Part shown: positions 38,263 through 47,058 of the stretch, one piece after another
Layout of the letters: each line of letters begins with the position of its first letter
Numbering within the stretch: position 1 is the first letter of the stretch
Assembly: GCF_000182745.2 (NCBI RefSeq)
Contig: NC_016027.1
Span: forward strand, 3,047,501 to 3,111,500
DNA length: 64,000 nucleotides
Source: Komagataeibacter medellinensis NBRC 3288
GTDB lineage: Bacteria; Pseudomonadota; Alphaproteobacteria; Acetobacterales; Acetobacteraceae
Reading direction: 5' to 3'
The notes under the pieces: generated by a model
Told to the model about the DNA's origin: nothing
Database searches by the model: none
The model's input: the letters and a program-made list of their open reading frames with translations, nothing else
Translations under genes and position numbers: made by a program

Positions 38263-39177
38263 GTGATCGCAGCCAGGAAATGCGCGGTTGTGCTGAAGAC
38301 TTATGCTTGGGACAGTTTTGTTCACCGGCAGTTCAGACGGCTGCAATCCATGTTTCCCGATACGGATGTATTTCTGTCTGTTGATGAAACGAACGGCTTT
38401 GCCGGTACCATTCCCCATGATCGCGTATTGCGTACCTGCAATGCGGACATGGTGACCATGGGATTTGCCAACCGTTTTGAAAAAGGCAGCCTGATATGGT
38501 GGAATGCCGATTACACCCATTATCAGGTACGTGCCCGTATTCCCGATTATGATTATTACCTGTTTGTGGAATATGATGCCTGTATTACCGGTGATGGCAG
38601 CCGCATGCTGGCGGACATGATGGCCGATGGGGCGGACCTGGTGGCGCATCCCATTGATTCAGGTCCGCAATGGTACTGGACACGCTTTCACGCGGCACTC
38701 TATCCCGGTACGCGGTTGCATGCCTCGCTTAACTGCATTTCGTTTTTCTCGGCCAGGGCACTTGATCATCTGGCTGGCAGGCGGCGTGCCATGTCGGTCG
38801 CCAATGGGGCGGAAATTACATTCTGGCCGTTGGGGGAGGCATTCGTGGCATCAGAAGTAATGGCCGCAGGACTGTCTTTCCTACCGCTGGCACGTTATGG
38901 CGATGTTTCGCATTATAACTGGTTCCCGCCCGTGCTGGAGACGGATCTGGGGCGTTTGCCAACCGGGCCTGCCTTCATCCATCCGGTGCTGGATCGTAAG
39001 CGCTATATTGCCAGCCTGCTGCGCCATACCCATTTTGTCCGGCATTATTTCATGTCAGGTAGCGCATTGCGGCGGGAGCTTGCACGTTTCCCAGGCGAGG
39101 TATCGCGCGTGCAGCTGTACCGTGCTGCGGCCAACCGTGCAAAGGAGCGGTTACGGCTGGCCTGTGGCGGCACATGA
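38263..39177 (+). CDS. putative glycosyltransferase of unknown family
   Basis: A 304-residue cytoplasmic protein with GTG start supported by GGAGG 7 bases upstream. I do not recognise it with certainty. The pattern 'CAVVLKTYAWDSFVHRQFRR', 'DTDVFLSVDETNG' and 'DYYLFVEYDACITGDGSRM' (acidic DxD-like 'EYDA', about residue 106) is typical of GT-A glycosyltransferases that read a nucleotide sugar with a metal. 'NCISFFSARALDHL' and 'WPLGEAFVASEVMAAG' (about 165-205) could be the acceptor half. No signal peptide or membrane segment is seen. It is next to the rml genes and may decorate the exopolysaccharide or a related glycan. Confidence 0.55.
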   Translation: MIAARKCAVVLKTYAWDSFVHRQFRRLQSMFPDTDVFLSVDETNGFAGTIPHDRVLRTCNADMVTMGFANRFEKGSLIWWNADYTHYQVRARIPDYDYYLFVEYDACITGDGSRMLADMMADGADLVAHPIDSGPQWYWTRFHAALYPGTRLHASLNCISFFSARALDHLAGRRRAMSVANGAEITFWPLGEAFVASEVMAAGLSFLPLARYGDVSHYNWFPPVLETDLGRLPTGPAFIHPVLDRKRYIASLLRHTHFVRHYFMSGSALRRELARFPGEVSRVQLYRAAANRAKERLRLACGGT

Positions 39178-39226
39178 ACGGGTTGTTTTTTAAACAATCC
39201 CGTTAGGGGACATGATAATAGTTTTT

Positions 39227-39277
39227 GGGTGCAGTCTTTTTTCAAGACAATGCACCCTGTGGCTTTTTGCAAAAAGC
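39227..39277. repeat. pair of strong hairpins in the convergent region, REP-like or terminators
   Basis: Between two convergent genes lie a hairpin gggtgca (39227-39233)...tgcaccc (39251-39257) with an inner gtctt/aagac stem, and then a 16-bp palindrome gctttttgcaaaaagc (39262-39277). A further imperfect hairpin is at 39177-39204, right at the upstream stop. They may be bidirectional terminators or a dispersed repeat of this genus; I recall similar motifs but cannot verify it here. Confidence 0.5.
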
Positions 39278-39346
39278 GTCACCAAAAACTTCTGTGCGTT
39301 TTACATTATGGTCGTGGTGGCATTTTCAAAGCCTTCCACAAGGACT

Positions 39347-40231
39347 TCACGGCTGTTTATGCGCCATGAGTTCTCCCACAACCCGTTCCACTTCCGGCTG
39401 CCACGGACCGGGCGCGCAGTCGAAAACCTGCTTCAGCCGCGTGCAGTCAAGTCGCGCATCATGCGGGCGGCGTGCGGGAGTTGGCCAGTCCGCCGTTGTA
39501 ATGGGTTCAATGGCGGGGGTGGGGGCTCCGTGCCGGGCGGCGGCCTTTATCGCGGCACAGGCCAGTTCGTACCAGCTTGCGTGGCCTGCGCCCGTGGCAT
39601 GGTAAATGCCGGCATAATCCGTCTTCCACCCTGTATCGCGGATGCAGGCTATGATCTGCATGATTACATCCGCCAGCGCATCGGCACTGGTTGGGTTGCC
39701 GATCTGGTCACTGACCACGCGCAGTTTGGGGCGTTTGGCTGCGGCCTCGACCATAGTGCGTACGAAGTTGCGGTTATAGGGTGAATAGACCCACGCCGTA
39801 CGCAGGATGATGCTGTCGGGATTGGCTGCAAGCACGGCCTGCTCGCCCTCCGCCTTCGTGCGGCCATAGACAGAGCGCGGGTCCACTGGGTCGGTCTCGA
39901 CATAGGGAGCGCCCTTGTCACCGCTGAATACGTAATCGGTCGAGATATGGATGAACGTGATATTCAGTTCCCGGCATAGGGCCGCCATGCGGGCGGGACC
40001 GGTATGGTTGGCGCGTTCGGCGGCTTCCACATGGGTTTCCGCTGCGTCAACGGCCGTCCAGGCAGCGGCATTGACCACAAAGGCAGGGCAGTTGACCCGC
40101 AGGATGGTATCGATTGTATCGGGGCGGTCAAAATCAATATCCGGGCGGCCAACGCGTGTCACGCCTGCATGTGCCGCAAGCGCGCAGGCAAGTTGTCCCG
40201 TTCCGCCGGTTACCAGAATGGATGGATGCAT
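39347..40231 (-). CDS. rmlD: dTDP-4-dehydrorhamnose reductase
   Basis: A 294-residue short-chain reductase that performs the last step of dTDP-L-rhamnose synthesis. It has the N-terminal NAD(P)-binding 'ILVTGGTGQLACALAA', 'DFDRPDTID' (about residue 34), 'NAAAWTAVDAAETH' (about 54), 'HISTDYVFSGDKGAPYVETD' (about 95, the catalytic Ser/Thr and the Tyr region) and 'PRSVYGRTKAEGEQAV' (YxxxK). Length is normal. It lies 42 bases after rmlC on the same strand. Acetan carries terminal rhamnose, which explains the gene here; rmlB is at the far end of the window. Confidence 0.95.
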   Translation of the reverse strand: MHPSILVTGGTGQLACALAAHAGVTRVGRPDIDFDRPDTIDTILRVNCPAFVVNAAAWTAVDAAETHVEAAERANHTGPARMAALCRELNITFIHISTDYVFSGDKGAPYVETDPVDPRSVYGRTKAEGEQAVLAANPDSIILRTAWVYSPYNRNFVRTMVEAAAKRPKLRVVSDQIGNPTSADALADVIMQIIACIRDTGWKTDYAGIYHATGAGHASWYELACAAIKAAARHGAPTPAIEPITTADWPTPARRPHDARLDCTRLKQVFDCAPGPWQPEVERVVGELMAHKQP

Positions 40232-40273
40232 CAGATCTGTTTTCTTTTTCAGTTACAGGGAAGTAGTGCGATC

Positions 40274-40843
40274 TTACCCATCGGCTGTGTGCGTGAACCA
40301 GTCATCCACGTTTGAAAAGGACAGCGCCTGCGCATCCTTGGCGGACACGATCGCGTCCCCTGCGCTAACCGGCCATTCAATGGCCAGAAGCGGGTCATCC
40401 CAACGCACGGAACGCTCGCACTCGCGGTTCCAGAAATCGGTGCATTTATACTGCACTTCTGCATTGTCGGTCAGGGTGCAGAACCCATGCAGGAATCCTG
40501 CTGGGATCCAGAATTGCGCCCCGTTTTCAGCCGAGAGTGTCTGCCCGACCCACTGCCCGAAGGTGGGGGAGCCTGCGCGTATGTCCACCCCCACATCCCA
40601 TATGCTGCCGCGTGTGCAGCGGATCAGCTTGCCCTGTGCATGTGGCGGCAGTTGGCAGTGCAATCCGCGCACGACCCCGCGCTGGCGCGAGAGGCTATGG
40701 TTATCCTGCACGAAGGGTTCGGTAATGCCTAGCTCCTTCAGGCGGGCGGCATTGTAAGTCTCCGTGAAATAGCCACGGTCGTCTTCAAATCGGGGCGGGG
40801 TCAGCAACATCATGCCTTCGATGTTGAAAGTCTTTATGTCCAT
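40274..40843 (-). CDS. rmlC: dTDP-4-dehydrorhamnose 3,5-epimerase
   Basis: A 189-residue cupin-fold epimerase acting before RmlD. Key segments are 'LLTPPRFEDDRGYFTETYNA' (about residue 13), 'FVQDNHSLSRQRGVVRGLHC' (about 44, with the catalytic His), 'RCTRGSIWDVGVDIRAGSPT' (about 75), 'AQFWIPAGFLHGFCTL' (about 107) and 'VQYKCTDFWNREC' (about 128). It precedes rmlD on the minus strand; GH5 and the polymerase gene lie further upstream in the same leftward block. Confidence 0.96.
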   Translation of the reverse strand: MDIKTFNIEGMMLLTPPRFEDDRGYFTETYNAARLKELGITEPFVQDNHSLSRQRGVVRGLHCQLPPHAQGKLIRCTRGSIWDVGVDIRAGSPTFGQWVGQTLSAENGAQFWIPAGFLHGFCTLTDNAEVQYKCTDFWNRECERSVRWDDPLLAIEWPVSAGDAIVSAKDAQALSFSNVDDWFTHTADG

Positions 40844-40887
40844 GGGTGGATTCCTGTATCCCGGTTGTGGATGGTGTGGTCTGAAAT

Positions 40888-41910
40888 TCAGCGTGCCGCG
40901 CCAAGAAAGGGCCAGATGGCCTGCATCTGTGGCCGGTCGGTGCCATGATCGGGTTCAAGTGTGAACATATAGTTGCCCCATAGAGGTCCGGCTGCCCAGT
41001 AGGTCCAGCCGGACCATACATCGGCATTCTCACGCATGTGCGTGAGAAGGGGGGACAGAAGGGCTACACATTCGGGCTGGCGGCTGACCCCGAATTCCCC
41101 CAGGAAGCCGTGGGCCTTATGCGCATGCAGCCAGTCGGTAAAGGCCCGGATCCGGGCAAGCGCCTGATCCTGTGAAATGCAGGCCGGCTTGGTACCCGAT
41201 GCATCGGTATCGAAATACTCATGCACTTCATAGATCAGGTTGTGCGCCGGATCCGTGAGCGTGCCGAGGGTGGGGCTGTTGAGGGTGACGAAGGAGTGCG
41301 CGCCATCCCAGCCAATGCCGGGCACCAGAATCGCATTGTGGCTGCCGGTCTTGCGTATGGCGTCAATCGCGCCCTGAACACTGGCCTTCCACGCTTCGGC
41401 GGAATGCTGCTGGGGTTCGTTCATCAGCCCGAACAGGACATGGTCATCCTTGCCGAACACCTGCGCCAGCCGCGACCACAGGTCGGCAAAGGCTGCATCG
41501 GATACCGCGTCGGAACCCACTTCCTGCCCCCGGTAACGGCCATAGTTATGAATATCGAGCACCGTGCTCGCACCCTTGCCCCGTGCATAGCTTACGAACT
41601 GCTGTACACGCTGCACTTCCTGCGGGTTTAGCGGGCCGTTCAGGACCGGTTGCAGGCGCTCCCACAGCACGGACAGGCGAAACGTGTTCATGCCGGCCTG
41701 GGTGAAGTAATCCACTTCGGCGGGTTTGGGATAGAGATAGTCATACCCGTACCGCCCCGGCAGCTTGGAGGATGAATAGGCGGCCCCCGCCAGGTTCACG
41801 CCCCGCCAGGTCTGCGCTGTGGCGGGCTGGAGGACGGGCAGCACAAGGACTGCCCCCGTAACGCAGCCTGTCAGCCAGCGGCGCGCGCGGCAGGAAAGGG
41901 ATCGTTTCAT
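40888..41910 (-). CDS. secreted GH5 endoglucanase-like glycoside hydrolase
   Basis: A 340-residue secreted glycosidase of family GH5. It has a signal peptide (basic start, hydrophobic 'LTGCVTGAVLVLPVL', cleavage after 'ATAQ' about residue 33) and 'WRGVNLAGA' at the mature start. The acid/base Glu165 is in 'FGLMNEPQ', 'YEVHEYFD' follows about residue 228, and the nucleophile Glu272 is in 'LGEFGVS'. The enzyme should cut beta-1,4-glucan, which is the backbone of both cellulose and acetan. Its start overlaps the stop of the polymerase gene in ATGA, so it is co-translated with exopolysaccharide genes. It probably trims acetan or clears misassembled polymer in the periplasm (inference). It is not the GH8 cellulase CmcAx of the type I bcs operon. 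Confidence 0.9.
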   Translation of the reverse strand: MKRSLSCRARRWLTGCVTGAVLVLPVLQPATAQTWRGVNLAGAAYSSSKLPGRYGYDYLYPKPAEVDYFTQAGMNTFRLSVLWERLQPVLNGPLNPQEVQRVQQFVSYARGKGASTVLDIHNYGRYRGQEVGSDAVSDAAFADLWSRLAQVFGKDDHVLFGLMNEPQQHSAEAWKASVQGAIDAIRKTGSHNAILVPGIGWDGAHSFVTLNSPTLGTLTDPAHNLIYEVHEYFDTDASGTKPACISQDQALARIRAFTDWLHAHKAHGFLGEFGVSRQPECVALLSPLLTHMRENADVWSGWTYWAAGPLWGNYMFTLEPDHGTDRPQMQAIWPFLGAAR

Positions 41911-43271
41911 GCGTTATGCTCCGGTAAGGTGGAAAGCCTGCCCGGTCGCAAGGACTTTACGCGTTCCACCATGTCCGTCGTAGCCACAAGCGCATCTGTC
42001 GGGGTAACGACACTGTTGGTCGTGCCATACAGGAACCATAGCAGCGCTGAGGTCTTGATGGTAAAGACCGAGGCACCAATGCACAGCGATGTGGCGAAAT
42101 AGAGGGAGATCATGGCCTTCATCGACACGGCGGCTTCCGTGCGCGCAGGGTGCATGGTGAACAGCCCCAGCAGGAACAGCGTAAGCGGCAGGCCCAGGTT
42201 ATTGGTGATGTAGGCGTAGCCCGTATCGGCTGTATAGACCTGTGATGGCGCCATGGCGAACCATTGCGGCAGGTTCCAGTAATCCAGCAGCCTTCCCGAG
42301 AACAGGAGGCGCCCTGAAAAATCATCACCAATGATGGAAGGCAGGATGCCCGGCATTTCATGGTTGGCGCCCTGTAGCATCAGCCCCATCATGACCGTAA
42401 CCGGCATAAGGAAGACAACGAAGCGCGAGCGGTAAAGCGGGGTCATGCGCAGCAGGATCATCGCCATGGCGCAGCCCGAGGCAAAGCGGGAATCCGCCAG
42501 CACGAAGCACAGTGCAGATAGGAAGAACAGGAACGCATGGCGTAGGCGCGAGCCCAGGCTGGTGCTCAGGCACCATGCAAAGCCGATGGCGGAAAAATTT
42601 CCTAGTGAATCCGGCTCCAGAAACAGGGATGAGACACGGTGCGAGCCGAATATGGACTGGAAGAATGTGCGCGATGCCGCAGCACCCCGGTTGCCGCTGA
42701 TGAATAGGTTGGTATTGCTATAATTGACCGTGCTGGTGCTGATCACTCCTTTGTTGACGTAATAGGTCCAGACATCGAACACAGTGCCGAACAGGTTGGT
42801 GAACAGCAGTTCGAAAAAGCCGATGAACAGGATCATCGCCATGAGTACCCACAGGGTCCGCTCACCCGAACGCAAGGTGGAGCGCGTGCCAAGCTGGTAG
42901 AACAGGTAGGCAATGGCCAGATCATGTAGGATCTTCAGGTCAAGGCGGGGATTGATGAATTTTGCCCCGATCTCGAAACACAGCATGACCGCCGTGATCC
43001 GTACCACGGCGGGGGAAATGGTGTTGCGTACCTCAAGGAAGGCCAGGAATATGATGCCCAGTTCGCACAGTGCGATCTCGGAACTGTGCACCGTGATGAC
43101 ATGTCGCGTATTGATGAAGCACAGGACAAGATTGAAGACCGCCCCCGCTACGACCAGCCACGAAACGCCATCCGCGCGGGACAGTGCGGGTGCGCGGGTT
43201 ACAGGCGGGGCCGACGCCCGCGCGGGGGCTGCGGCAAGCATGAAAGGTGTGGTGTCAGACGCGAGAGACAT
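41907..43271 (-). CDS. Wzy/GumE-like polysaccharide polymerase (multi-pass membrane protein)
   Basis: A 454-residue membrane protein with about a dozen hydrophobic segments and a long periplasmic loop in the middle (about residues 200-260, rich in Ser and Asn). That is the layout of O-antigen and exopolysaccharide polymerases, which join lipid-linked repeats in the periplasm. Sequence motifs are weak in this family, so the call rests on topology and on its place between an acyltransferase and a GH5 gene, in a locus that otherwise lacks a polymerase. ATG 43271 is inside the end of the acyltransferase gene (17-base overlap), indicating coupling; the frame extends upstream to 43385. GumE of the xanthan system is the functional equivalent. 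Confidence 0.72.
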   Translation of the reverse strand: MSLASDTTPFMLAAAPARASAPPVTRAPALSRADGVSWLVVAGAVFNLVLCFINTRHVITVHSSEIALCELGIIFLAFLEVRNTISPAVVRITAVMLCFEIGAKFINPRLDLKILHDLAIAYLFYQLGTRSTLRSGERTLWVLMAMILFIGFFELLFTNLFGTVFDVWTYYVNKGVISTSTVNYSNTNLFISGNRGAAASRTFFQSIFGSHRVSSLFLEPDSLGNFSAIGFAWCLSTSLGSRLRHAFLFFLSALCFVLADSRFASGCAMAMILLRMTPLYRSRFVVFLMPVTVMMGLMLQGANHEMPGILPSIIGDDFSGRLLFSGRLLDYWNLPQWFAMAPSQVYTADTGYAYITNNLGLPLTLFLLGLFTMHPARTEAAVSMKAMISLYFATSLCIGASVFTIKTSALLWFLYGTTNSVVTPTDALVATTDMVERVKSLRPGRLSTLPEHNA

Positions 43272-44436
43272 GCGTGTCCGTTCCCTCTCCTGCGGTGATC
43301 GGGCGAATGCTGGCAGCAGCCGGGTTGAGAATGGCGCGCCCCAGATGGCGCCCCAGGTTATGCAGGGGCAGTTCCAGCAGCGCATAGGTCAGTGCCGCGA
43401 GCGCCGTAGTCAGCACCACTGTTGCTATGCCCAGGGTGAACTGCGTGAATGAAGGATGCGAAAGCATGACAGGTGCGCCCCATACGCGCGCTGCCACGCT
43501 GAACACGATCAGCATGACCGGCAGATGCAGCAGGTAGATGCCATAGGACAGTTCACCCACCGCAATGACCGGCTTGCTGAGCAGCAGGCGATACTGTCGC
43601 CCCGATGCATACAGGTCGCGGATAACGACAAACGCCGCCACCGTCTCGATCATGTCGGGAATGCGTTCGGGCAGGTTGAGTGGGGCAAGGGCATAACGGT
43701 CATACAGGAGTACCGCCACCCCCAGCAGCGCGTATAATCCGTGCCGACGGGGCAGGGCGGTAGGCAGCAGCGGGATCAGCGCCCCCAGCCCGAAGCACAG
43801 GGCAAAGACCGTACCCACCTCATGCGGCACAGGCAGCAGGGCAATGGCGGCAAGCGCTACTAGCGTGACCACGCGCAGGCGGCGCGCACGGACCAGCATG
43901 AACAGGAGCGGAAACACCACAGAGTACATCAGTTCGACACGCAGCGACCACATGGGTCCATTATAGCGGGTGAACATGCCGGTTATCGATGCGATGGTAT
44001 TCCAGATGGAAACCGGTGTCTGCAGGTTGCGCGACAGCCAGCCCACGAATACCCCATCCGCCACCAGTCCGCGCGCAATGACCATGCTGACAATGGCAAG
44101 GATGATGGAAAACCAGAGCAGCGGATAGATCCTGAACAGGCGCTTTATATAAAAACTGCCAATAATGCGCCCGGTCATGTGCGTATATTTTTGCAGGGAA
44201 AGAGAAAGCACGCACCCGCTCAATACAAAAAACAGCACGACAGCGGCCTCTGCATTGAAGGCATAGGTCATGAGATCATGCAGGGCCGCCTGTGGTGCTG
44301 GCCGGGAGGGTTGGCTGTAGCGAAAAACCTGTATGGCATGGCCGAACAGTACGACCAGACAGGCAACACCGCGCAACGATGTCAACTGGTGCAGATAATT
44401 CCGCTCCGTTCCCGAAGTTTCTGTCACGGATGGCAT
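43255..44436 (-). CDS. acyltransferase-3 family O-acetyltransferase
   Basis: A 393-residue multi-pass membrane acyltransferase. It has the family start 'YLHQLTSLRGVACLVVLFGH' (about residues 13-32, catalytic-type His), 'VVLFFVLSGCVLSLSL' (about 65), 'KRLFRIYPLLWFS' (about 100), 'NGPMWSLRVELMYSVVFPLL' (about 155) and 'SYGIYLLHLPVML' (about 300). These enzymes move acetyl groups to sugar hydroxyls across the membrane. Acetan is O-acetylated, and this is one of two such genes in the locus. The start at 44436 is supported by GAGGGAAA 7 bases upstream. It leads the leftward operon acyltransferase-polymerase-GH5-rmlC-rmlD. Confidence 0.88.
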   Translation of the reverse strand: MPSVTETSGTERNYLHQLTSLRGVACLVVLFGHAIQVFRYSQPSRPAPQAALHDLMTYAFNAEAAVVLFFVLSGCVLSLSLQKYTHMTGRIIGSFYIKRLFRIYPLLWFSIILAIVSMVIARGLVADGVFVGWLSRNLQTPVSIWNTIASITGMFTRYNGPMWSLRVELMYSVVFPLLFMLVRARRLRVVTLVALAAIALLPVPHEVGTVFALCFGLGALIPLLPTALPRRHGLYALLGVAVLLYDRYALAPLNLPERIPDMIETVAAFVVIRDLYASGRQYRLLLSKPVIAVGELSYGIYLLHLPVMLIVFSVAARVWGAPVMLSHPSFTQFTLGIATVVLTTALAALTYALLELPLHNLGRHLGRAILNPAAASIRPITAGEGTDTHVSRV

Positions 44437-44752
44437 TACTGAATTTCCCTCGGCGCATGAATGGCGTGGATGGTGCAGAGGCATGTCTGTGTAGTGGCTG
44501 GCGCAGCCTAACAGAATATAAATGTAGAAAACACGCAAAATGTGGCAACACAATTCTTTGTCCCGCTGTCATCATCGTGGCACGAACTTGTCATCGTACT
44601 GCCTTAATCCGGGGGTGGATTGAGGCGTTCCACAAGTTCAGGTGTGTCGTGATCCCTGCCAGAATCACCATATGCGGCCGGAGCGGGAGCCGCCTGTCCC
44701 GGCATGGTCATATGCCGGGCAGGCTTGGCACAAGATGGGAGTCACTTTTTTC
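44437..44752. other. 316-base divergent intergenic region
   Basis: Promoter region shared by the leftward acyltransferase operon and the rightward GumK-like operon. Open frames crossing it are not protein-like. No clear operator or terminator was seen. Confidence 0.45.
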
Positions 44753-45862
44753 ATGACACGGTCCCTATTCATTTCAGTTCATGATTTTCGTAGTTTACGC
44801 AAGGCAAGTATTCATTTTATCGCAGCGGAAATGGCGCGCAGGGGGCCGACTGCTTTTCTGTCCATCGGCCTGAGTTCACTATCGTTGCGGCGGGGGGATA
44901 CGCGTGCAAATCTGGTCGGGCGTGCCAATAAAGTGGAAACGGTCGATGGCGTGGAGTGCTATCTGTGGCGTATGCGCTGGCATCCGTTCAACATGCGCAG
45001 GCCAGTGCTTGCGCCGGTGGAGCGTGGGCTGTTCTGGCTTTACCGGCAGATGCTGCCTGCCATTGCCCGCAAATGGATACGGCGCGCGGATACGGTTTTT
45101 ATTGAATCGGGGATGGCGCCAATATTTATTGCAGATGTAAGGAAACTTAATCCGACTGCCCGTATTATTTACCTGATGTCCGATGACCTGGAGGTTGTGG
45201 GGTGTGCGGATACGATCAAAAATGATTTCGTGCGCAATTTCGATATGATCGATACTGTTCGCATGCCCTCGCGCTACCTGCTGGAATGTCTGCCCCATGG
45301 GCGCTCCGCCGTTTTTGCGCCGCATGGCATCGACCGCAGTATTGCCGAAAAGACGTATCCCGACCCGTACCGTCCGGGGCGTATCAGTTGCGTCTCGATC
45401 GGTTCGATGCTGTTCGACAGGACATTCTTCCAGTTTGCAGCCAAACTGCGTCCTGATATCGACTTTCACATCATTGGCGCGGGACATGCGGCCGACGGGC
45501 TGGATGCGCCCAACATCATTATTCATCCCGAAATGGCGTTTGAACGCACGTTGTCTTACCTGCAACACGCCAGCTTTGGCGTGGCGCCGTACCGTGATGC
45601 CAATACACCACGCTACCTGCTGGATACGTCGCTCAAGCTGCGACAGTTCGCGCTGTTTGGCATTCCTGCCGTCTGCCCGGATTTTGCGCTCAATAATACC
45701 GTGGGGCGCTACGGCTACCGTCCGGGCAACGCGCAATCCATTGGCCAGGCGATCGAGGGTGCCCTGCATTCTTCCGAAACGATAGAACTCGATGCCCATG
45801 GCTGGCCCGAGGTCGTGCAGCGCATTCTTACGCCACAGGCTTATCCCGATACCCATGTATGA
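44753..45862 (+). CDS. gumK: GumK-like beta-1,2-glucuronosyltransferase
   Basis: A 369-residue GT70 enzyme very similar in pattern to Xanthomonas GumK, which adds glucuronic acid from UDP-GlcA to the alpha-mannose of the lipid-linked trisaccharide. Matching blocks are 'SVHDFRSLRKASIHFIAAEM' (residue 7 on), 'VDGVECYLWRMRWHPFNMRR' (about 65), 'FIESGMAPIFIADV' (about 120), 'CVSIGSMLFDRTFFQFAAKL' (about 212), 'GVAPYRDANTPRYLLDTSLK' (about 275) and 'AVCPDFALNNTVGRYGYRPG' (about 305). Acetan shares the GlcA-Man linkage with xanthan, so function is well supported. The start ATG 44753 has GGGAG 11 bases upstream. Its last bases overlap the next gene (ATGA). Confidence 0.92.
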   Translation: MTRSLFISVHDFRSLRKASIHFIAAEMARRGPTAFLSIGLSSLSLRRGDTRANLVGRANKVETVDGVECYLWRMRWHPFNMRRPVLAPVERGLFWLYRQMLPAIARKWIRRADTVFIESGMAPIFIADVRKLNPTARIIYLMSDDLEVVGCADTIKNDFVRNFDMIDTVRMPSRYLLECLPHGRSAVFAPHGIDRSIAEKTYPDPYRPGRISCVSIGSMLFDRTFFQFAAKLRPDIDFHIIGAGHAADGLDAPNIIIHPEMAFERTLSYLQHASFGVAPYRDANTPRYLLDTSLKLRQFALFGIPAVCPDFALNNTVGRYGYRPGNAQSIGQAIEGALHSSETIELDAHGWPEVVQRILTPQAYPDTHV

Positions 45863-47058
45863 CAGCAGGCCAGACCTGCACCCACGCACAAGAAAGGGCG
45901 AGAGAGATGACTGAGGCAGGTAAAGACAGCAGCGAGCTGGATATTTCGGTTGTCATGGCCACCTATAATGGTGCTGCCCATATTCGCGAACAACTCGACA
46001 GCCTGGCCGCGCAGACCTGCCTGCCTGCCGAACTGATCATAACGGATGATGGATCAACCGACGCAACACTGGATATCGCGGCGGATTTTGCGCGTACCGC
46101 ACCCTTTGCGGTCCAGATCCACCGTAACCCCGAGCGGCTTGGTTACAAGGGTAATTTCATGCGCGCCGTGGGTCTGGCTTCAGGCGACCTGATCTCGTTC
46201 TGTGATCAGGATGATTTCTGGAAGCCGGACAACCTTGCCAAGGTCCAGCGTGCCTTTGCCGATGATCCTGACGTGATGATGGTCTTCCACAATGCCCGTC
46301 TGGTCGATGCGCAGCGCAATCCCATTTCCACTTTTTATGCAACGCCGCCCATTCCCGCCGTCGCCCGACCACTTACGTTGCAGCCATGGAGTTTTTCATA
46401 CGGTTTCATGCAGACCTTCCGTTCTGTGCTCAAGCCAGCGGCAGTGCAGTGGCCGCGCATGCACGACCATTACAATCCGGGCAAGGAAATGGGGCATGAC
46501 CTGTATTTCTTCCTGGTGGCATCGGGTGTCGGCACGATTGTCTATCTTGATGACGAACTGGCCGAATACCGCATCCATGGCGGCAATACCGTGGGTTCGG
46601 GCAAACGCACCAAGCCCACACTCATTGACCGCTGGCGCTATCGTCTGGAGGACCGGGCCGAAACCTACCGCTACCTTGCCCGTATGACCGTGCAGGACAG
46701 TGCTCTCTTTGCCGATCTGGCGCAGGATCCGGCCCTGCCCGATGCGTTACGGGAGCGTGCACGTACGGCCGCAGCCGCGTGGGGCGCGTTGGAGAAGCTG
46801 TACAGCACGCGGGCGGAGGTCTGTTCAGCCAGCCTGCCGCGCCGGGTTGCGGCCTTTGTCCAACTGATGCGCGCGGGGGGCTACAGCGAGCGCTCATTCT
46901 GGACGTTTGGGGGCCGGGCGATGAAAAAGGATGCGGTGCTGGGTGTGCTGCTTGCCCCGCTTGTGCGCCGTTTTGGCCGTGAATCATCGCGCACCGACCG
47001 GGCCTGCCACCGTGGCCATGCCTCCATTGCCGCCAGCCCGCAGGCCATGGCGGCATGA
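45859..47058 (+). CDS. GT2 family glycosyltransferase (acetan side chain)
   Basis: A 399-residue inverting GT-A glycosyltransferase. The N-terminal domain has 'ISVVMATYNGAAHIREQLDS' (about residue 29), 'IITDDGSTDATLD' (about 55) and 'SFCDQDDFWKPDN' (about 113), where 'DQDD' is the metal-binding motif common in rhamnosyl- and related transferases. The C-terminal 180 residues are helical. Start is ATG 45859, overlapping gumK, or ATG 45907. It likely adds one of the distal side-chain sugars, Glc or Rha, to the GlcA-Man stem. AceP, AceQ and AceR of A. xylinum are described for these steps, but I cannot say which this is. Confidence 0.85.
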   Translation: MTAGQTCTHAQERAREMTEAGKDSSELDISVVMATYNGAAHIREQLDSLAAQTCLPAELIITDDGSTDATLDIAADFARTAPFAVQIHRNPERLGYKGNFMRAVGLASGDLISFCDQDDFWKPDNLAKVQRAFADDPDVMMVFHNARLVDAQRNPISTFYATPPIPAVARPLTLQPWSFSYGFMQTFRSVLKPAAVQWPRMHDHYNPGKEMGHDLYFFLVASGVGTIVYLDDELAEYRIHGGNTVGSGKRTKPTLIDRWRYRLEDRAETYRYLARMTVQDSALFADLAQDPALPDALRERARTAAAAWGALEKLYSTRAEVCSASLPRRVAAFVQLMRAGGYSERSFWTFGGRAMKKDAVLGVLLAPLVRRFGRESSRTDRACHRGHASIAASPQAMAA

